Positions 23,045 to 34,340 of a stretch of 64,000 nucleotides of DNA are shown in pieces. The position numbers were made by a program, and so were the translations under genes. The stretch is from Erinaceus europaeus (taxonomy: Eukaryota; Chordata; Mammalia; Eulipotyphla; Erinaceidae), in the NCBI RefSeq assembly GCF_950295315.1, contig NC_080171.1, positions 113,466,093 to 113,530,092 on the forward strand, read 5' to 3'. The first letter of the stretch is position 1. Every line of letters starts with the position of its first letter. A model generated the notes under the pieces. That model was not told where the DNA came from. It made no database searches and saw only the letters and a list, made by a program, of their open reading frames with translations.

Positions 23045-23527
23045 TATTTGTTTGCTGTTTTTATCTGATAGAGATAGAGAAAAATGGAGAGGGACGGGGG
23101 GGGGGGGTGATAGAAAAGAAAACAGAGGGAGCCGGGCTGTAGCGCAGCGGGTTAAGCGCAGGGAGCGCAAAGCGCAAGGACCCAGTCGGAGCCCCCGGCT
23201 CCCCACCTGCAGGGGAGTCGCTTCACAGGCGGTGAAGCAGGTCTGCAGGTGTCTGTCTTTCTCTCCCCCTCTCTGTCTTCCCCTCCTCTCTCCATTTCTC
23301 CCTGTCCTCTCCAACAACAATAATAACTACAACAATAAAACAACAAGGGCAACAAAAGGGAATAAATAAATAAATAGGAAAAAAAAGAAAAGGAAACAGA
23401 GAGAGACACCTGCAGCCCTACTTCACCACTTGTGAAGCATCCTCCCTACAGGTGGGAAGTGGGGACTCGAACCCTGGTCCTTGCACATAGTAAGGTGTGT
23501 GCTCAACCCGGTGCACCACTGCCCAGC
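23045..23527 (-). repeat. SINE type B, minus strand, split by a SINE A
   Basis: 23045-23126 is the reversed tail and body, and 23387-23527 the reversed remainder (ACTCGAACCCTGGTCC, GTGTGTGCTCAACC). The gap is a plus-strand type A SINE flanked by near copies of AGAAAAGAAAACAGAG. Confidence 0.85.
23127..23385 (+). repeat. SINE type A inside a SINE B
   Basis: Well-preserved type A (GCCGGGCTGTAGCGCAGCGG head). The duplicated target lies within the older reversed SINE, which gives the relative age. Confidence 0.92.
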
Positions 23528-23539
23528 CCAACCCCCAAA

Positions 23540-23668
23540 GTGTTATTTGGAGAGAGAAAATCAGGGCCCAGCTCTGGAATACGGCAGAGCTGAGAACTGA
23601 ACCTAGGTCCTTTGGGGTCTCAGGCATGTAAGTCCCAAGTTCTAATTCTGTTCTCTCCCCCAGCCCCC
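23540..23668 (-). repeat. Type C-like SINE, minus strand, diverged
   Basis: Reversed GCCCAGCTCTGGAATACG, AACTGAACCTAGGTCC and TCTCAGGCATGTAAGTCC. Confidence 0.6.
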
Positions 23669-23698
23669 CAAAGTATTTCTCTAAAGAAGGCACAGTGA

Positions 23699-23995
23699 TG
23701 GGAGTCGAGCAGTAGCGCAGCGGGTTAAGCGCACATGGCGCAGAGCACAAGGACCAGCGTAAGGATCACAGTTGGAGCCCCCAGCTCCCCACCTGCAGGG
23801 GATTTGCTTTACAAGCAGTGAAGCAGGTCTGCAGGTGTGTCTGTCTTTCTCTCCCTGTCTCTGTCTTCCCTTCCTCTCTCCATTTCTCTCTGTCCTATCC
23901 AACAATGATGACATCAATAACAACAACAATAACTACAACAACAATGAAAAACAACAAGGGCAACAAAAGGGAAAATAAATAAATATATAAAAAAG
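23699..23995 (+). repeat. SINE type A
   Basis: Head GGGAGTCGAGCAGTAGCGCA and full body and tail. The B-box has a change (CAGTTGGAGCC). Confidence 0.92.
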
Positions 23996-24134
23996 AAGGC
24001 ATAGTGATTTTAAATAGGAATTTATTACTTGGTTTGTGGTGCTCACATCAAACAAAAGCAATCACTTATCTGGGAATAGACAAGGTTTATATGGAAACAC
24101 ACAAACAGAACTGAGCAGACTGGAGAGGCATTCA

Positions 24135-24318
24135 CGGCTTCCCACCTGCAGGGAGGAAGCTTCACGAGCAGGGGAGCAGTGCTGCAGCTATCAATCCTTC
24201 TTTCTGTCTCTGCCCTCTGCCCCCCTCACCTTCTACCAAAAAGAATGAAAAACATGGCTGCCAGGAACCATGCCATCATGCAGGCACAGAGTCCCCATGA
24301 TAAAATGGTGGCAAAAAT
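24135..24318 (+). repeat. Diverged SINE, A-long/B-like
   Basis: CCCACCTGCAGGGAGGAAGC, TCTGTCTCTGCCCTCTGCC, and a tail with GCAGGCACAGAGTCCCCATG. The tRNA-like head is lost. Confidence 0.65.
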
Positions 24319-24477
24319 ACATAAATAATTAAGATGTATTTCACAAACTAAAGAGAGGAAAGAGACAAGAGAATCTTTGCATCACTCTGGCACAGGTGAT
24401 GCCGATGGTAGAACCAGGGCCCCAGGCTTGCGAGTCTCAGTTGTACTTTTTTTTTTTCATTTTCCAGATAGAGGGTT

Positions 24478-24625
24478 AGAGGGAGAGAGACAGAGAGAGT
24501 GAGAGACAGAGAGAGGGAGAGAGACAGAGAGAGGGTGAGAGACAGAGAGAGGGAGAGAGACAGAGAGAGGGTGACAGACAGAAAGAGGGTGAGAGACAGA
24601 GAGAGGGAGAGGAGGAGAGACATCA
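24478..24625. repeat. GAGAGACA-type minisatellite
   Basis: Tandem imperfect units of GAGAGAGGGAGAGAGACA type, grown from the purine-rich body of the adjoining reversed SINE. Confidence 0.9.
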
Positions 24626-24757
24626 CATCACATGCTTCATCACTTCAGAAGCTTCCCCTTTGCACGGTGCTCCCATGTGGTAGCTGGAGGCTTGAAACTA
24701 GGTGCTTACATATAGTGAAGTGTGCACTCTACCTGGTAAGCTATCTCTTGGCCCCCA
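24626..24757 (-). repeat. SINE type D, minus strand
   Basis: Reversed CAGAAGCTTCCCCTTTGC, CATGTGGTAGCTGGAGGCTT and AAGCTATCTCTTGGCCCCC. Confidence 0.75.
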
Positions 24758-24774
24758 GAAGGTGGTGGTGGTTG

Positions 24775-24870
24775 TTTTTAATTGCCACCAGGGTCATCAC
24801 TGGGGCTTCGTGCCTGCAAAGTTACACTGTGGTTCTCTTACGCCTCACTCTCTTCCTCTCACTCATTCAT
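24775..24870 (-). repeat. Tail of an A-long SINE, minus strand
   Basis: Reversed tail block GCCACCAGGGTCATCACTGG. The rest is missing. Confidence 0.5.
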
Positions 24871-24901
24871 AAATAAATTAGTCTTCGAAAAGTAATTTAA
24901 G

Positions 24902-25614
24902 GCCTCTCTCCTCTCCTGGGTCAACTAGGAATACCAAGGAGACCACCTGGGACTGCAACAAGGCAGGACTGGAATGACTTCCGAACCCACCAAATCACCG
25001 GCGAGTGCAAACGCCTGTGGCTCACGGACACAGAGAAGCCTAAGGAGAGACGGAGCGGCTGCTAACAGCCTGGCAGTTTGCCAGTCGAGACGCCACCTCC
25101 AGTCTCTTTCACAAACAAAGGGACGGCTGAAGGGAGGAGAGGACTCCCCCCGGACTCACCGAATGCAACTGTGAGTCTCCATTGCTGCTGCCCTCAGAAG
25201 CTGGAGTAGCGGAGGGGAGACCCTGTGCTGACAGCAGGGGACAGAGAACTAACGAGGAAACTCAGGAGAAGATCTCTACCTCGGTGGGACTGTGAGAGTC
25301 TCTTTACATAACTATTGGATTATCTCTGCCCCACCCTGCTTTATCTCTTGGTCAGAAATCAGTGATTAAACTAAGAAGCCTTCTTATAGTATAAAAGCCC
25401 TCAGGCGCCCACAGCCTACAGGGAAGAAAAATAACAAAAAAGGCTTTTAAGGCACTGTGCTCCAACTCAGGGATTAAAATACTATTGAAACAATTGTCAA
25501 TTTCCACAACTGTGAACCCTGTGATTGCCTTTCTTGGACACAGGTCAATCCAGGCAAGCGTGATCAGTAATTTGAAAAGTACTGAGAGAGAGACCTCATA
25601 ACATACTATATAAA
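24902..25614 (+). promoter_or_regulatory. L1 5' UTR
   Basis: About 713 bp between the 5' target-site duplication and the ORF1 start. By family knowledge it should hold the internal promoter; I could not identify individual factor sites. Confidence 0.7.
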
Positions 25615-26885
25615 ATGGTTAAACCAACAAGAAGAAATATTGGAGAAATGAACCAGGACAACAGTCCAGCTAAAAGTCCCCAAAGGTTGAAGCACAAAAT
25701 AATGAGGTCAACATCCAAACGCTAGTTAAGGAAATAATCAGAGGAGTGAGTAAAGAGTTTGAAGGAATTGTCATCAGAAATCCAGAAACAACCAATGAGA
25801 CTCTGGCAGAAAACACTAATTATCTCAAGGTTATTAAAGAGTTCAAAGCTGAAATAGCTGAGCTAAGAACACAACTAGCTGAACAAGCTAAAACAGTATC
25901 AGAACAGGATAACAAAATAGATGAACTACAGAAAGCAGTAGAGGGCAGAGAGAATAGAATCAATGAGGCTGAAGACAGAATTAGCAAGATTGAGGTCGAA
26001 TTAGAGACAACTAAAAAAGAAGTAAGAGATCTCAAAAAGAGATTAATAGATGCTGAAAACAACAACAGAGACCTATGGGATGACTTCAAAATAAATAATA
26101 TACACATCATTAGCTTACCAGAGGAAGAAAGAGAGGGAGGGGAAGAAAGCATTCTTCAGGACATAATAGCTGAGAATTTCCCTAATCTGGACAACATAAA
26201 AGACATAATGGTTCACGAAGCCCAGAGGGTCCCAAACGGAATTAATTCAGACTTAAAGACACCAAGACACATCATATTTAGAATGGAAAAGAATAAGGAT
26301 AAAGAAAGGATCCTGAAGGCTGCAAGAGAAAAACAAAGAGTCACATACAGAGGAAAACCCATAATATTAGCAGCAGACTTATCCACACAAACACTACTGG
26401 CCAGATGAGAATGGCAAGATATCTATCAAGTGCTCAATGAGAAAGTCTTTCAACCAAGACTACTGTATCCTGGGAGTCGGGCGGTAGCACAGCGGGTTAA
26501 GCGCATGTGGCGCAAAGCGCAAGGACTGGCATAAGGATCCCAGTTCGAGCCCCCGGCTCCCCACCTGCAGGGGAGTCACTTCACAAGCGGTGAAGCAGGT
26601 CTGCAAGTGTCTATCTTTCTCTCTTCTCTGTCTTCCCCTCCTCTCTCTATTTCTCTCTGCCCTATCCAACAATGACATCAATAATAACTACAACAATGAA
26701 ACAACAAGGGCAATAAAAGGGAATAAATAAATAAATATAAACCAAAAAAAAAAAGACTACTGTATCCTGCTAGACTGTCGTTCAAACTAGATGGAGGCAT
26801 AAAAACTTTCTCAGACAAGTAACAGTTGAAAGAATCAACTATCACCAAGCCTGCCCTGAATGACATTCTGAAAGGTCTCCAATAA
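25615..26885 (+). pseudogene. L1 ORF1 (RNA-binding coiled-coil protein), broken
   Basis: ORF1p is the L1 nucleic-acid chaperone of the retrotransposition particle. The ATG at 25615 opens a frame starting MVKPTRRN, which shifts near 25675-25690 into the frame open at 25746-26408. That part has a long heptad-rich coiled coil (ELRTQLAEQ to KKRLIDAENN) and then the RRM-like region (ILQDIIAENFP, HIIFRM, ILKAAREK). A TGA at 26406-26408 precedes the family block EWQDIYQVLNEK. A SINE at 26473-26752 splits the C-terminal domain, which resumes as YPARLSFK and ends about 26885. Confidence 0.9.
26473..26752 (+). repeat. SINE type A inside L1 ORF1
   Basis: Full type A. AAGACTACTGTATCCTG at 26456-26472 and 26753-26769 is a perfect 17-bp target-site duplication. 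Taking it out rejoins the ORF1 C-terminal domain. Confidence 0.97.
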
Positions 26886-27217
26886 ACAGACCACCATAAA
26901 TATGTCATATATCAGAACACTCTAAAACTCTACAAGAATGGCGTTAAAATATCTTCAGTCCTTGATATCAATAAATGTCAATGGCCAGAATGCACCTATT
27001 AAAAGACACAGAGTAGGAAGATGGATCAGAAAATATAACCCAACAATATGCTGTCTACAGGAAACCCACCTAACTCCACAAGGCAAACACAGATTCAAAG
27101 TGAAAGGATGGAAAACTATCATACAAGCCAATGGCCCACAAAAAAGGGCAGGAACAGCTATTCTCATATCTGACATGATAGACTTTCAAATAAATAAAAT
27201 TAATAAAGATAGAGATG

Positions 27218-28009
27218 AATATGGGATGATCTCACTCTCAGGCCGAAGTTGAAAAACAAGATTAGAAAAGAAAACACAAGTTGAACCTGAAATGGAATTG
27301 GAGTATTACACCAAAGTAAAAGACTCTGGGGTGGGTGGGTGGGTGGGGAGAATACAGGTCCATGAAAAATGATGAATTAAATAGTGGGGGTTGTATTGCT
27401 AAATGGGAATCTGGGGAATGTTATGCATGTAAAAAAAAAAAAAAAAGAAGTAGAAACGCAAAGCAGAAATTGACTGAGTTTGGAGTATGGCACCAAAGTA
27501 AGAAAGCAGAAGTATACTAGAGTTTGCAGGGAGTACCTCCCTAATACTACCTCTCCACTTTTCCAAGCTTTGGGTCCATGATTGCTCAACAATTTGTTTG
27601 GCTTTGTATGTTAACTCTCTTTTCAGTCACCAGGTTCCAGGTGTCATCAGGATGCCGGCCAGACTTCCCTGGATTGAAGACACCACCAATGTGTCCTGGA
27701 GCTCAGCTTCCCCAGAGACCCATCCTACTAGGGAAAGAGAGAGGCAGACTGGGAGTATGGACCGACCAGTCAACGCCCATGTTCAGCGAGGAAGCAATTA
27801 CAGAAGCCAGACCTTCTACCTTCTGCAACCCTCAGTGACCCTGGGTCCATGCTCCCAGAGGGATAGAGAATGGGAAAGCTATCGGGGGAGGGGGTGGGAT
27901 ATGGAGATTGGGCGGTGGGAATTGTGTGGAGTTGTACCCCTCCTACCCTATGGTTTTGTTAATTAATCCTTTCTTAAATAAAAAATAAAAAAAATAAAAA
28001 AAAAAATAA
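27218..28009 (+). mobile_element. Composite L1 3' end inserted in ORF2
   Basis: AAAGATAGAGATG at 27205-27217 and 28010-28022 is the target-site duplication. The insert has two parts: a young-type 3' UTR ending in an A-run at 27430-27446, then an old-type 3' UTR piece (27447-28009) with an A/T-rich tail. The second part lacks the segment equivalent to about 4245-5038 of the L1 at 3265-5530. Confidence 0.9.
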
Positions 28010-28807
28010 AAAGATAGAGATGGACACTACTTAATGCTCAGAGGATCAAGCAATCAAGATGACTTAACAATTATTAACATCTATGCACCCAATGAGAAGC
28101 CATCTAAATACTTCAAATATCTACTGAAAGAGCTACAGCAATATATTAACAGCAACACAGTCATAGTAGGGGACTTCAACACCCCACTCTCTCAACTTGA
28201 CAGATCTTCCAGACAGAAAATCAATAAAGACATGAAGGAGCTAAATGAGGAGATAGATAAACTAGAACTATAGGACATTTTCAGAGTCATTCATCCCAAG
28301 AAACTGGAATACACACTTTACTCAAGTCCACATGGGTCATTCTCAAGGATAGACCATATGTTAGCCACAGACAGCATCAGCCAATTCAAGAGCATTGAAA
28401 TCATCCCAAGTATCTTCTCAGACCACAGTGGAATTAAACTAACACTTAACAATCAACAAAAGATTAGTAATAGTCCCAAAATGTGGAAGCTCAACAGTAC
28501 ACTCCATAACAACTACTGGGTCAAAGAGGAAATTAAGGAAGAAATCAAAATGTTTCAAGACTTAAATGAAAATGAAGACACAAGCTATCAAAGTATTTGG
28601 GACACAGCTAAGGCAGTACTGAGAGGAAAATTCATAGCCATACAAGCACACATTAGGAAACAAGAAAAAGCACAAATAAACAGCCTGACTGCACATCTTA
28701 AAGACCTAGAAGAACAAATGAACCCTAAAGCAACCAGAAGTACAGAAATCACTAAAGTTAGGGCAGAAACCAATAACACTGAAAATAAAAATAAAAAAAA
28801 AAAAACG

Positions 28808-29012
28808 GGGGCCAGGCAGTGGTGCACCTGGTTAAGTGCACACATTACAATACACAAGGATGCAGGTTCAAGTCCCTGGTCCCCACCTGCAGGGGGAAAA
28901 GCTTCACGAGTGGTGAAGCAGGTCTGCAGGTTTCTCTTTGCCTCTCTTCTGCACTATTCCTCCTCCCATCACAATTTCTCTCCATCTCTATTCAAAATCA
29001 ATAATGATTAAG
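28808..29012 (+). repeat. SINE type B inside L1 ORF2
   Basis: Full type B (GGGGGCCAGGCAGTGGTGCA head, B-box GGTTCAAGTCCC) inserted in the A-rich segment between the endonuclease and RT regions. Confidence 0.92.
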
Positions 29013-31925
29013 ATAAAAAGAAAAGTAAAAGAAAATAAGAAACCTGTACAAAAGATAAATGAAAGTAAATGTTGGTTCTTTGAAAGAGTGGACAAAATCA
29101 ACAAACCTTTAGCCAGACTCACAAAACAAAAAAGGGAGAAGGCCCAAATAAAGCGGATCGTAAATGAAAGAGGAGATATCACAACAGACACCGCAGAAAT
29201 TCAACATACTATGCGAGGCTTCTATGAACAACTATATGCTACCAAGCTAGAGAACCTGTAAGAAATGGACAATTTCCTAGATACCTACCAACTTCCAAAA
29301 CTAAGTAAAGAGGAACTAGATAACATGAACAGGCCCACCACAGCTAATGAAATTGAAAGTTATCAAAAACCTCCCCAAAAATAAAAGTCCTGGACCACAT
29401 GGTTTTACAAATGAATTCTATAAAACCTTCAAAGAAGAACTAATACCTCTACTTTTAAAAGTTTTCCAGAAGATTGAAGACAGGGATGCAAGGTTGGTTT
29501 AATATACATAAATGAATCAACGTGATCCACCACATCAAGACCAAAAACCACATGGTCATATCAACAGATGCAGAGAAAGCCTTTGACAAAATACAACATC
29601 CTTTATGATCAAAACACTACAGAAAATGGGAATAGATGGAAAATTCCTCAAGATAGTGGAGTCTATATATAGCAAACCTACAGCCAACATCATACTCAAT
29701 GGTGAAAAACTGGAAGCATTTTCCCTCAGATCAGGTACGAGACAAGGCTGCCCACTATCACCATTACTATTCAACATAGTGTTGGAAGTTCTTGCCATAG
29801 CAATCAGGCGGGAGCAAGGAATTAAAGGAAAACAGATTGGAAGAGAAGAAGTCAACCTCTCCCTATTTGCAGATGACATGATAGTATACATGGAAAAACT
29901 TAAGGAATCCAGAAAGAAGCTTTTGGAAATCATCAGGCAATACAGTAATGTGTCAGGCTACAAAATTAACATTCAAAAGTCAGTGGCATTCCTCTATGCA
30001 AACACTAAGTTAGAAGACGTTGAAATCCAGAAATCAATTCCTTTTACTATAGCAACAAAAACAATAAAATATCTAGGAGTAAACCTAACCAAAGATGTGA
30101 AAGACTTGTATACTGAAAATTATGAGTCACTACTCAAGGAAATAGAAAAAGACACAAAGAAGTAGAAAGATATTCCATGTTTGAGGGTTGGAAGAATTAA
30201 CATCATCAAAATGAATATACTACCCAGAGCCATCTACAAATTTAATGCCATCCCCCTCAAGATCCCAACCACATTTTTTTTAGGAGAATAGAAAAAATGC
30301 TACAAATGTTTATCTGGAACCAGAAAAGACCTAGAATTGCCTAAACAATCTTGAGAAGAAAGAACAGAACTGAGGCATCACACTCCCAGATCTCAAATTG
30401 TATTATAGGGCCATTGTCATCAAAACTGCTTGGTACTGGAACATGAACAGACACACTGACCAGTGCAATAGAACTGAGAGCCCAGAAGTAAGCCCCCACA
30501 CCTATGGACATCATCTAATCTTTGGCAAAGGTGCCCAGACTATTAAATGGGGAAAACAGAGTCTCTTCCACAAATGGTGTTGGAAAAAATGGGTTGAGAC
30601 ATGCAGAAGAATGAAACTGAACCACTATATTTCACCAAATACAAAAGTCAATTCCAAGTTGATCAAGGACTTAGATGTTAGACCAGAAACTATCAAATGC
30701 TTAGAGGAAAATATTGGCAGAACTCTTTTCCACATAAATTTTAAAGACATCTTCAATGAAAGAAATCCAATTACAAAGAAGACTAATGCAAGCACAAACC
30801 TATGGGACTATATCAAATTAAAAAGCTTCTTCACAACAAAAGAAACTACTACCCAAGCCAAGAGACCCCTCACAGAATGGGAGAAGATCTTTACATGCCA
30901 TACATCAGAGAAGAGTTTAACAACCAACATATATAAAGAGCTTGCTAAACTCAACAACAAGACAACAAATAACCCCATCCAAAAATGGGGGGAGGACATG
31001 GACAGAATATTCACCACAGAAGAGATCCAAAAGGCTGAGAAACACATGAAAAAAATGCTCCAAGTCTCTGATTGTCAGAGAAATGCAAATCAAGACAACA
31101 ACGAGATACTACTTCACTCCTGTGAGAATGTCACACATCAGAAAAGGTAACAGCAGCAAATGCTGGAGAGGGTGTGGGGTCAAAGGAACCCTCCTACACT
31201 GCTGGTGGGAATGTCAATTGGTCCAACCTCTGTGGAGAACAGTCTGGAGAACTCTCAGAAGGCTAGAAATGGACCTACCCTATGACCCTGCAATTCCTCT
31301 CCTGGGAATATATCCTAAGGAACCCAACACATCCATCCAAAAAGATCTGTGTACACATATGTTCTTAGCAGCACAATTTTTAATAGCCAAAACCTGGAAG
31401 CAACCCAGGTGTCCAACAACAGATGAGTGGCTGAGCAAGTTGTGGTATATACACACAATGGAATACTACTCAGCTATAAAAAAAATGGTGACTTCACCAT
31501 TTTTAGCCAATCTTGGATGAACCTTGAGAAATTCATGTTAAGTGAAATAAGTCAGAAACAGAAGGATGAATATGGGATGATCTCACTCTCAGGCAAAAGT
31601 TGAAAACCAAGATCAGAAGAGAAAACACAAGTAGAACCTGAACTGGAATTGGCATATTGCACCAAAGTAAAAGATTCTGGGATGGGTGGGAGGAGAGAAT
31701 ACAGGTCCAAAAAGGATGACAGAGGACCTAGTGGGGGTTGTATTGTTATATGGAAAACTGGGAAATGTTATGCATGTACACACTGTTGTATGTACTGTTG
31801 AATGTAAAACATTAATTCCCCAATAAAGAAATTTTTTTTAAAAAGACTCTGGGGTGGTGGTGGGGAGAGGGTTCATGTCCTGGAACATGATGGCAGAGAA
31901 AAAAAGAAAAGAAAAGTAATTTAAG

Positions 31926-32690
31926 AATGTCAGCCTACTAGCTTTTTTCCAAAATGGAGACCCCCAAAATCTCATCTGCTATACTCTTACTTTTAGGTTC
32001 CTAATTATTAAACAACTTGTTCTGCTTTGTACCTTTTTTTAAAATTTATTTATTCCCTTTTGTTGCTCTTGTTGTTTTATTGTTGTAGTTATTATTGTTG
32101 TTGATGTTGTCATTGTTGGATAGGACAGAGAGGAATGGAGAGAGGAGGGGAAGACAGAGATGGGGAGAGAAAGACAAACACCTGCAGACCTGTTTCACCC
32201 CTGCAGGTGGGGAGCCGGGGGCTCGAACTGGGATCCTTAATGCTGGTCCTTGCACTTTGCGCCACGTGCACTTAACCCGCTGTACTACTGCACGACTCCC
32301 CATTCTGCTTTATATCTTAACTCTTTTTCAGCCACCAAGTTGCAGATGCTGCCATGACACCAGCCTGACTCCCCTGGACAAATGGCCTCACCAATGTGTC
32401 CTAAAATTCCACCTCCCCAGAGTCCTGCCCCACTAGGGAAAGAGAGAGACAGGCTGGGAGTATGGATCGACGTACTAATGCCCAAGTTCAGCGGTGAAGC
32501 AATTACAGAAGCCAGACCTTCCACCTTCTGCACCCCACAATGATCCTGGGTCCATACTCCCAGAGGGATAAAGAATAGGGGAATTTCCAATGAAGGAGAT
32601 AGGATATGGAACTCTGGTGGTGGGAACTGTGTGGAATTTTACCCTACGGTCTTGTCAATCATTATTAAATCTATTTTAAAAATGTAAAGA
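31926..32690 (+). mobile_element. Old-type L1 3' UTR, split by a SINE
   Basis: 31926-32033 and 32301-32690 align in order with 5045-5510: TTCTGCTTTGTACC/ATATCTTAACTC, CACCAAGTTGCAGATGC, GGGAGTATGGATCGAC, then a tail with ATTATTAAATC. The gap is a minus-strand type A SINE. Confidence 0.8.
32034..32300 (-). repeat. SINE type A, minus strand, inside L1 3' UTR
   Basis: Reversed type A with a small deletion around GTTTCACCCCTGCAGG. Near-identical TTCTGCTTTGTA/TTCTGCTTTATA flank it. Confidence 0.92.
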
Positions 32691-32815
32691 CAGTAATGAT
32701 AAATAAAATGCCTATCGACGCAGCGGGCACAAAGCAAGCCCTTTGTGGAAGTTCATGTCACTCTAGCAGCCTCTGACCCATCCAGGACCTCTAAGGGGTA
32801 GGCAGTGATACAAAG

Positions 32816-33095
32816 GGAGTCGGGCAGTAGTGTAGCTGGTTAAATGTAGGTGGCACAAAGCACAAGGACTGGCATAAGGATCCCGGTTCGAGCCCCTGGC
32901 TCCCCTCCTGCAGAGGAGTCTCTTCACAGGTGGTGAATCAGGTCTGCAGATGTCTATCTTTCTCTCCCCCTCTCTGTCTTCCCCTCCTCTCTCCATTTCT
33001 CTGTCCTATCCAACGACGACGACGACATCAATAACAACAACAATAAAACGAGGGCAACAAAGGGAATAAATAAATAAATATTTTTTAAAAACAAT
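32816..33095 (+). repeat. SINE type A
   Basis: Head GGGAGTCGGGCAGTAGTGTA and B-box GGTTCGAGCCC. The body has a short GAC repeat (CAACGACGACGACGACATC). Confidence 0.92.
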
Positions 33096-33480
33096 AGTTG
33101 AACTTCTGTTTTAAATAGATTCTGTAAATTCACAGGTGATAGATTTGTTGTGGTCCTTTCTTTAACTTCTCAGTTTGGCTTTATAACATGATAAATTTTC
33201 AAGAGAGGTCACTCACAGAGTTTAGATTCTACCCTTTGCCAAAGAATTTTGATCCATACTCCTAGCAAGGGAGAAATGATAAAGGGAAGATGAAGAGAGG
33301 GCTCTGAACTCCAACTCCATCAGGATCCAGAGAGAGAGGAGGGGAAAAGTAAGGACATTCAGAAGTAGTAATAGATGTGGGTCTGAGTTAGAAAGGAAAA
33401 GAAGACGGGACCATTGAAAAAATCTGGTAAATATATATAGAGACAGTTATAGAAATAATAGTCTGCCCATATCTGTGACC
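33096..33480. other. Unassigned sequence
   Basis: No gene or clear repeat recognised. Confidence 0.4.
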
Positions 33481-33494
33481 TTGGGAGAACCACT

Positions 33495-33600
33495 GTAGCT
33501 TCCAATGAAGGGAATGGAGTCACAGAACTCTGGGAACAGTGTGGAATTATATCCCTGTTATCTTATAATTTTGTAAATCAATATCATTAATAAAATTTTT
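33495..33600 (+). mobile_element. Old-type L1 3' terminus
   Basis: AGCTTCCAATGAAGGGAATG, CAGAACTCTGGG and a tail CATTAATAAAATTTTTC. It matches 20988-21120. Confidence 0.7.
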
Positions 33601-33603
33601 CTT

Positions 33604-33884
33604 TTGTAAATTTTTCTTTATTTATTCCCTTTTGTTGCCCTTGTTGTTTTATTGTTGTAGTTACTACTGTGGTCATCATTGTTGAATAGGACAGAGAGAA
33701 ATGGAGAGAGAAGGGGAAGACAGAGAGAGGGAGAGAAAGATAGACACCTGCAGACCTGCTTCACCACCTGTGAAACGACTCCCCTGCAGGTGGGGAGCTG
33801 GGGGCTCGAGCCAGTATCCTTATTCCAGTCCTTGTGCTTTGCGTCACATGTGCTTAACCCGCTGCGCTACCGCCCGACTCCCCA
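33604..33884 (-). repeat. SINE type A, minus strand
   Basis: Full reversed type A inserted at the tail of the L1 end just upstream. ATTAATAA lies on both sides. Confidence 0.93.
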
Positions 33885-34196
33885 AGTTATTAATAATTTT
33901 TTTAATGTATGGGGACATCCTCTTGGGATTGCCTCAGAAAAACCAAGAAGAGAGGGTTTTTTTGTTTTTGAAGTCCATGCAGAGCTGAATGATATTAATA
34001 ACAAAGAAACAGGCTTGTAAGTAAAGGCCTGAGAAGTTGGGTGGGAGCTGTCCTGAGAGCCCACTGGAAACCCCAGCTCTGTGCACTCTGTGGACAGCAG
34101 GCTCTGACTCTGCAGGCCAGGGACTCAGGGGTGCACTCCACCGGGCCTGTCCCTGCACAGGGGAAAAGCAGGACACAATCTAGAACTCTTCAATCC
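33885..34196. other. Unassigned sequence
   Basis: No gene or clear repeat recognised. Confidence 0.4.
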
Positions 34197-34340
34197 TAAA
34201 AGAAGAAGGAGAAGTAGAAGGAAGGAGAAGGAGAAGTAGAAGGAAGGAGAAGGAGGAGGAGGAGGAGGAGGAGGAGGAGGAGGAGGAGGAGGAGGAGGAG
34301 GAGGAGGAGACGGAGACGGAGACGGAGACGGAGACGCAGA
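34197..34340. repeat. GGAGAA/GGA/GGAGAC purine tract
   Basis: About 145 bp of purine-rich plus strand in three blocks: GGAGAAGTAGAA units, a pure GGA run (about 25 units), and GGAGAC units. Long Pro/Ser frames on the reverse strand are artefacts. Confidence 0.95.

Larger units (their letters stand above)
26938..31520 (+). pseudogene. L1 ORF2 (endonuclease/reverse transcriptase), broken
   Basis: ORF2p nicks target DNA and reverse-transcribes L1 RNA. The endonuclease starts at 26938 (INVNGQNAPIKRHR, CCLQETHL), is cut by an L1 insertion at 27218-28009, and resumes with INIYAPN, VGDFNTPLS and SDHSGIK (28034-28460). Stops lie near 28271 and 29260, and a SINE sits at 28808-29012. The RT keeps [10 protein letters not shown] and the catalytic FADD at 29876-29887, but the family block between FQKIE and MQGWFN near 29480 is missing (about 190 bp by my memory of the family). 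The C-terminal Cys region (CWRGCG, CWWEC) is in another frame at 31083-31520. Confidence 0.93.
24902..31910 (+). mobile_element. Long L1 with 5' UTR, both ORFs broken
   Basis: A perfect 15-bp direct repeat GAAAAGTAATTTAAG at 24887-24901 and 31911-31925 fixes both ends. Inside, in order: 5' UTR (24902-25614), ORF1, ORF2, and a short young-type 3' UTR ending AATAAAGAAATTTT about 31840, then 65 bp of a second L1 3' UTR piece and an A-rich tail. It is broken by stops, frameshifts, a missing piece of the RT region near 29480, two SINEs, and an L1-end insertion at 27218-28009. It cannot move. Confidence 0.95.

Noticed and set aside
24478..24625. CRISPR-like direct repeats
   Set aside because: Simple GA-type tandem repeat in a mammalian SINE; no spacers and no cas genes.
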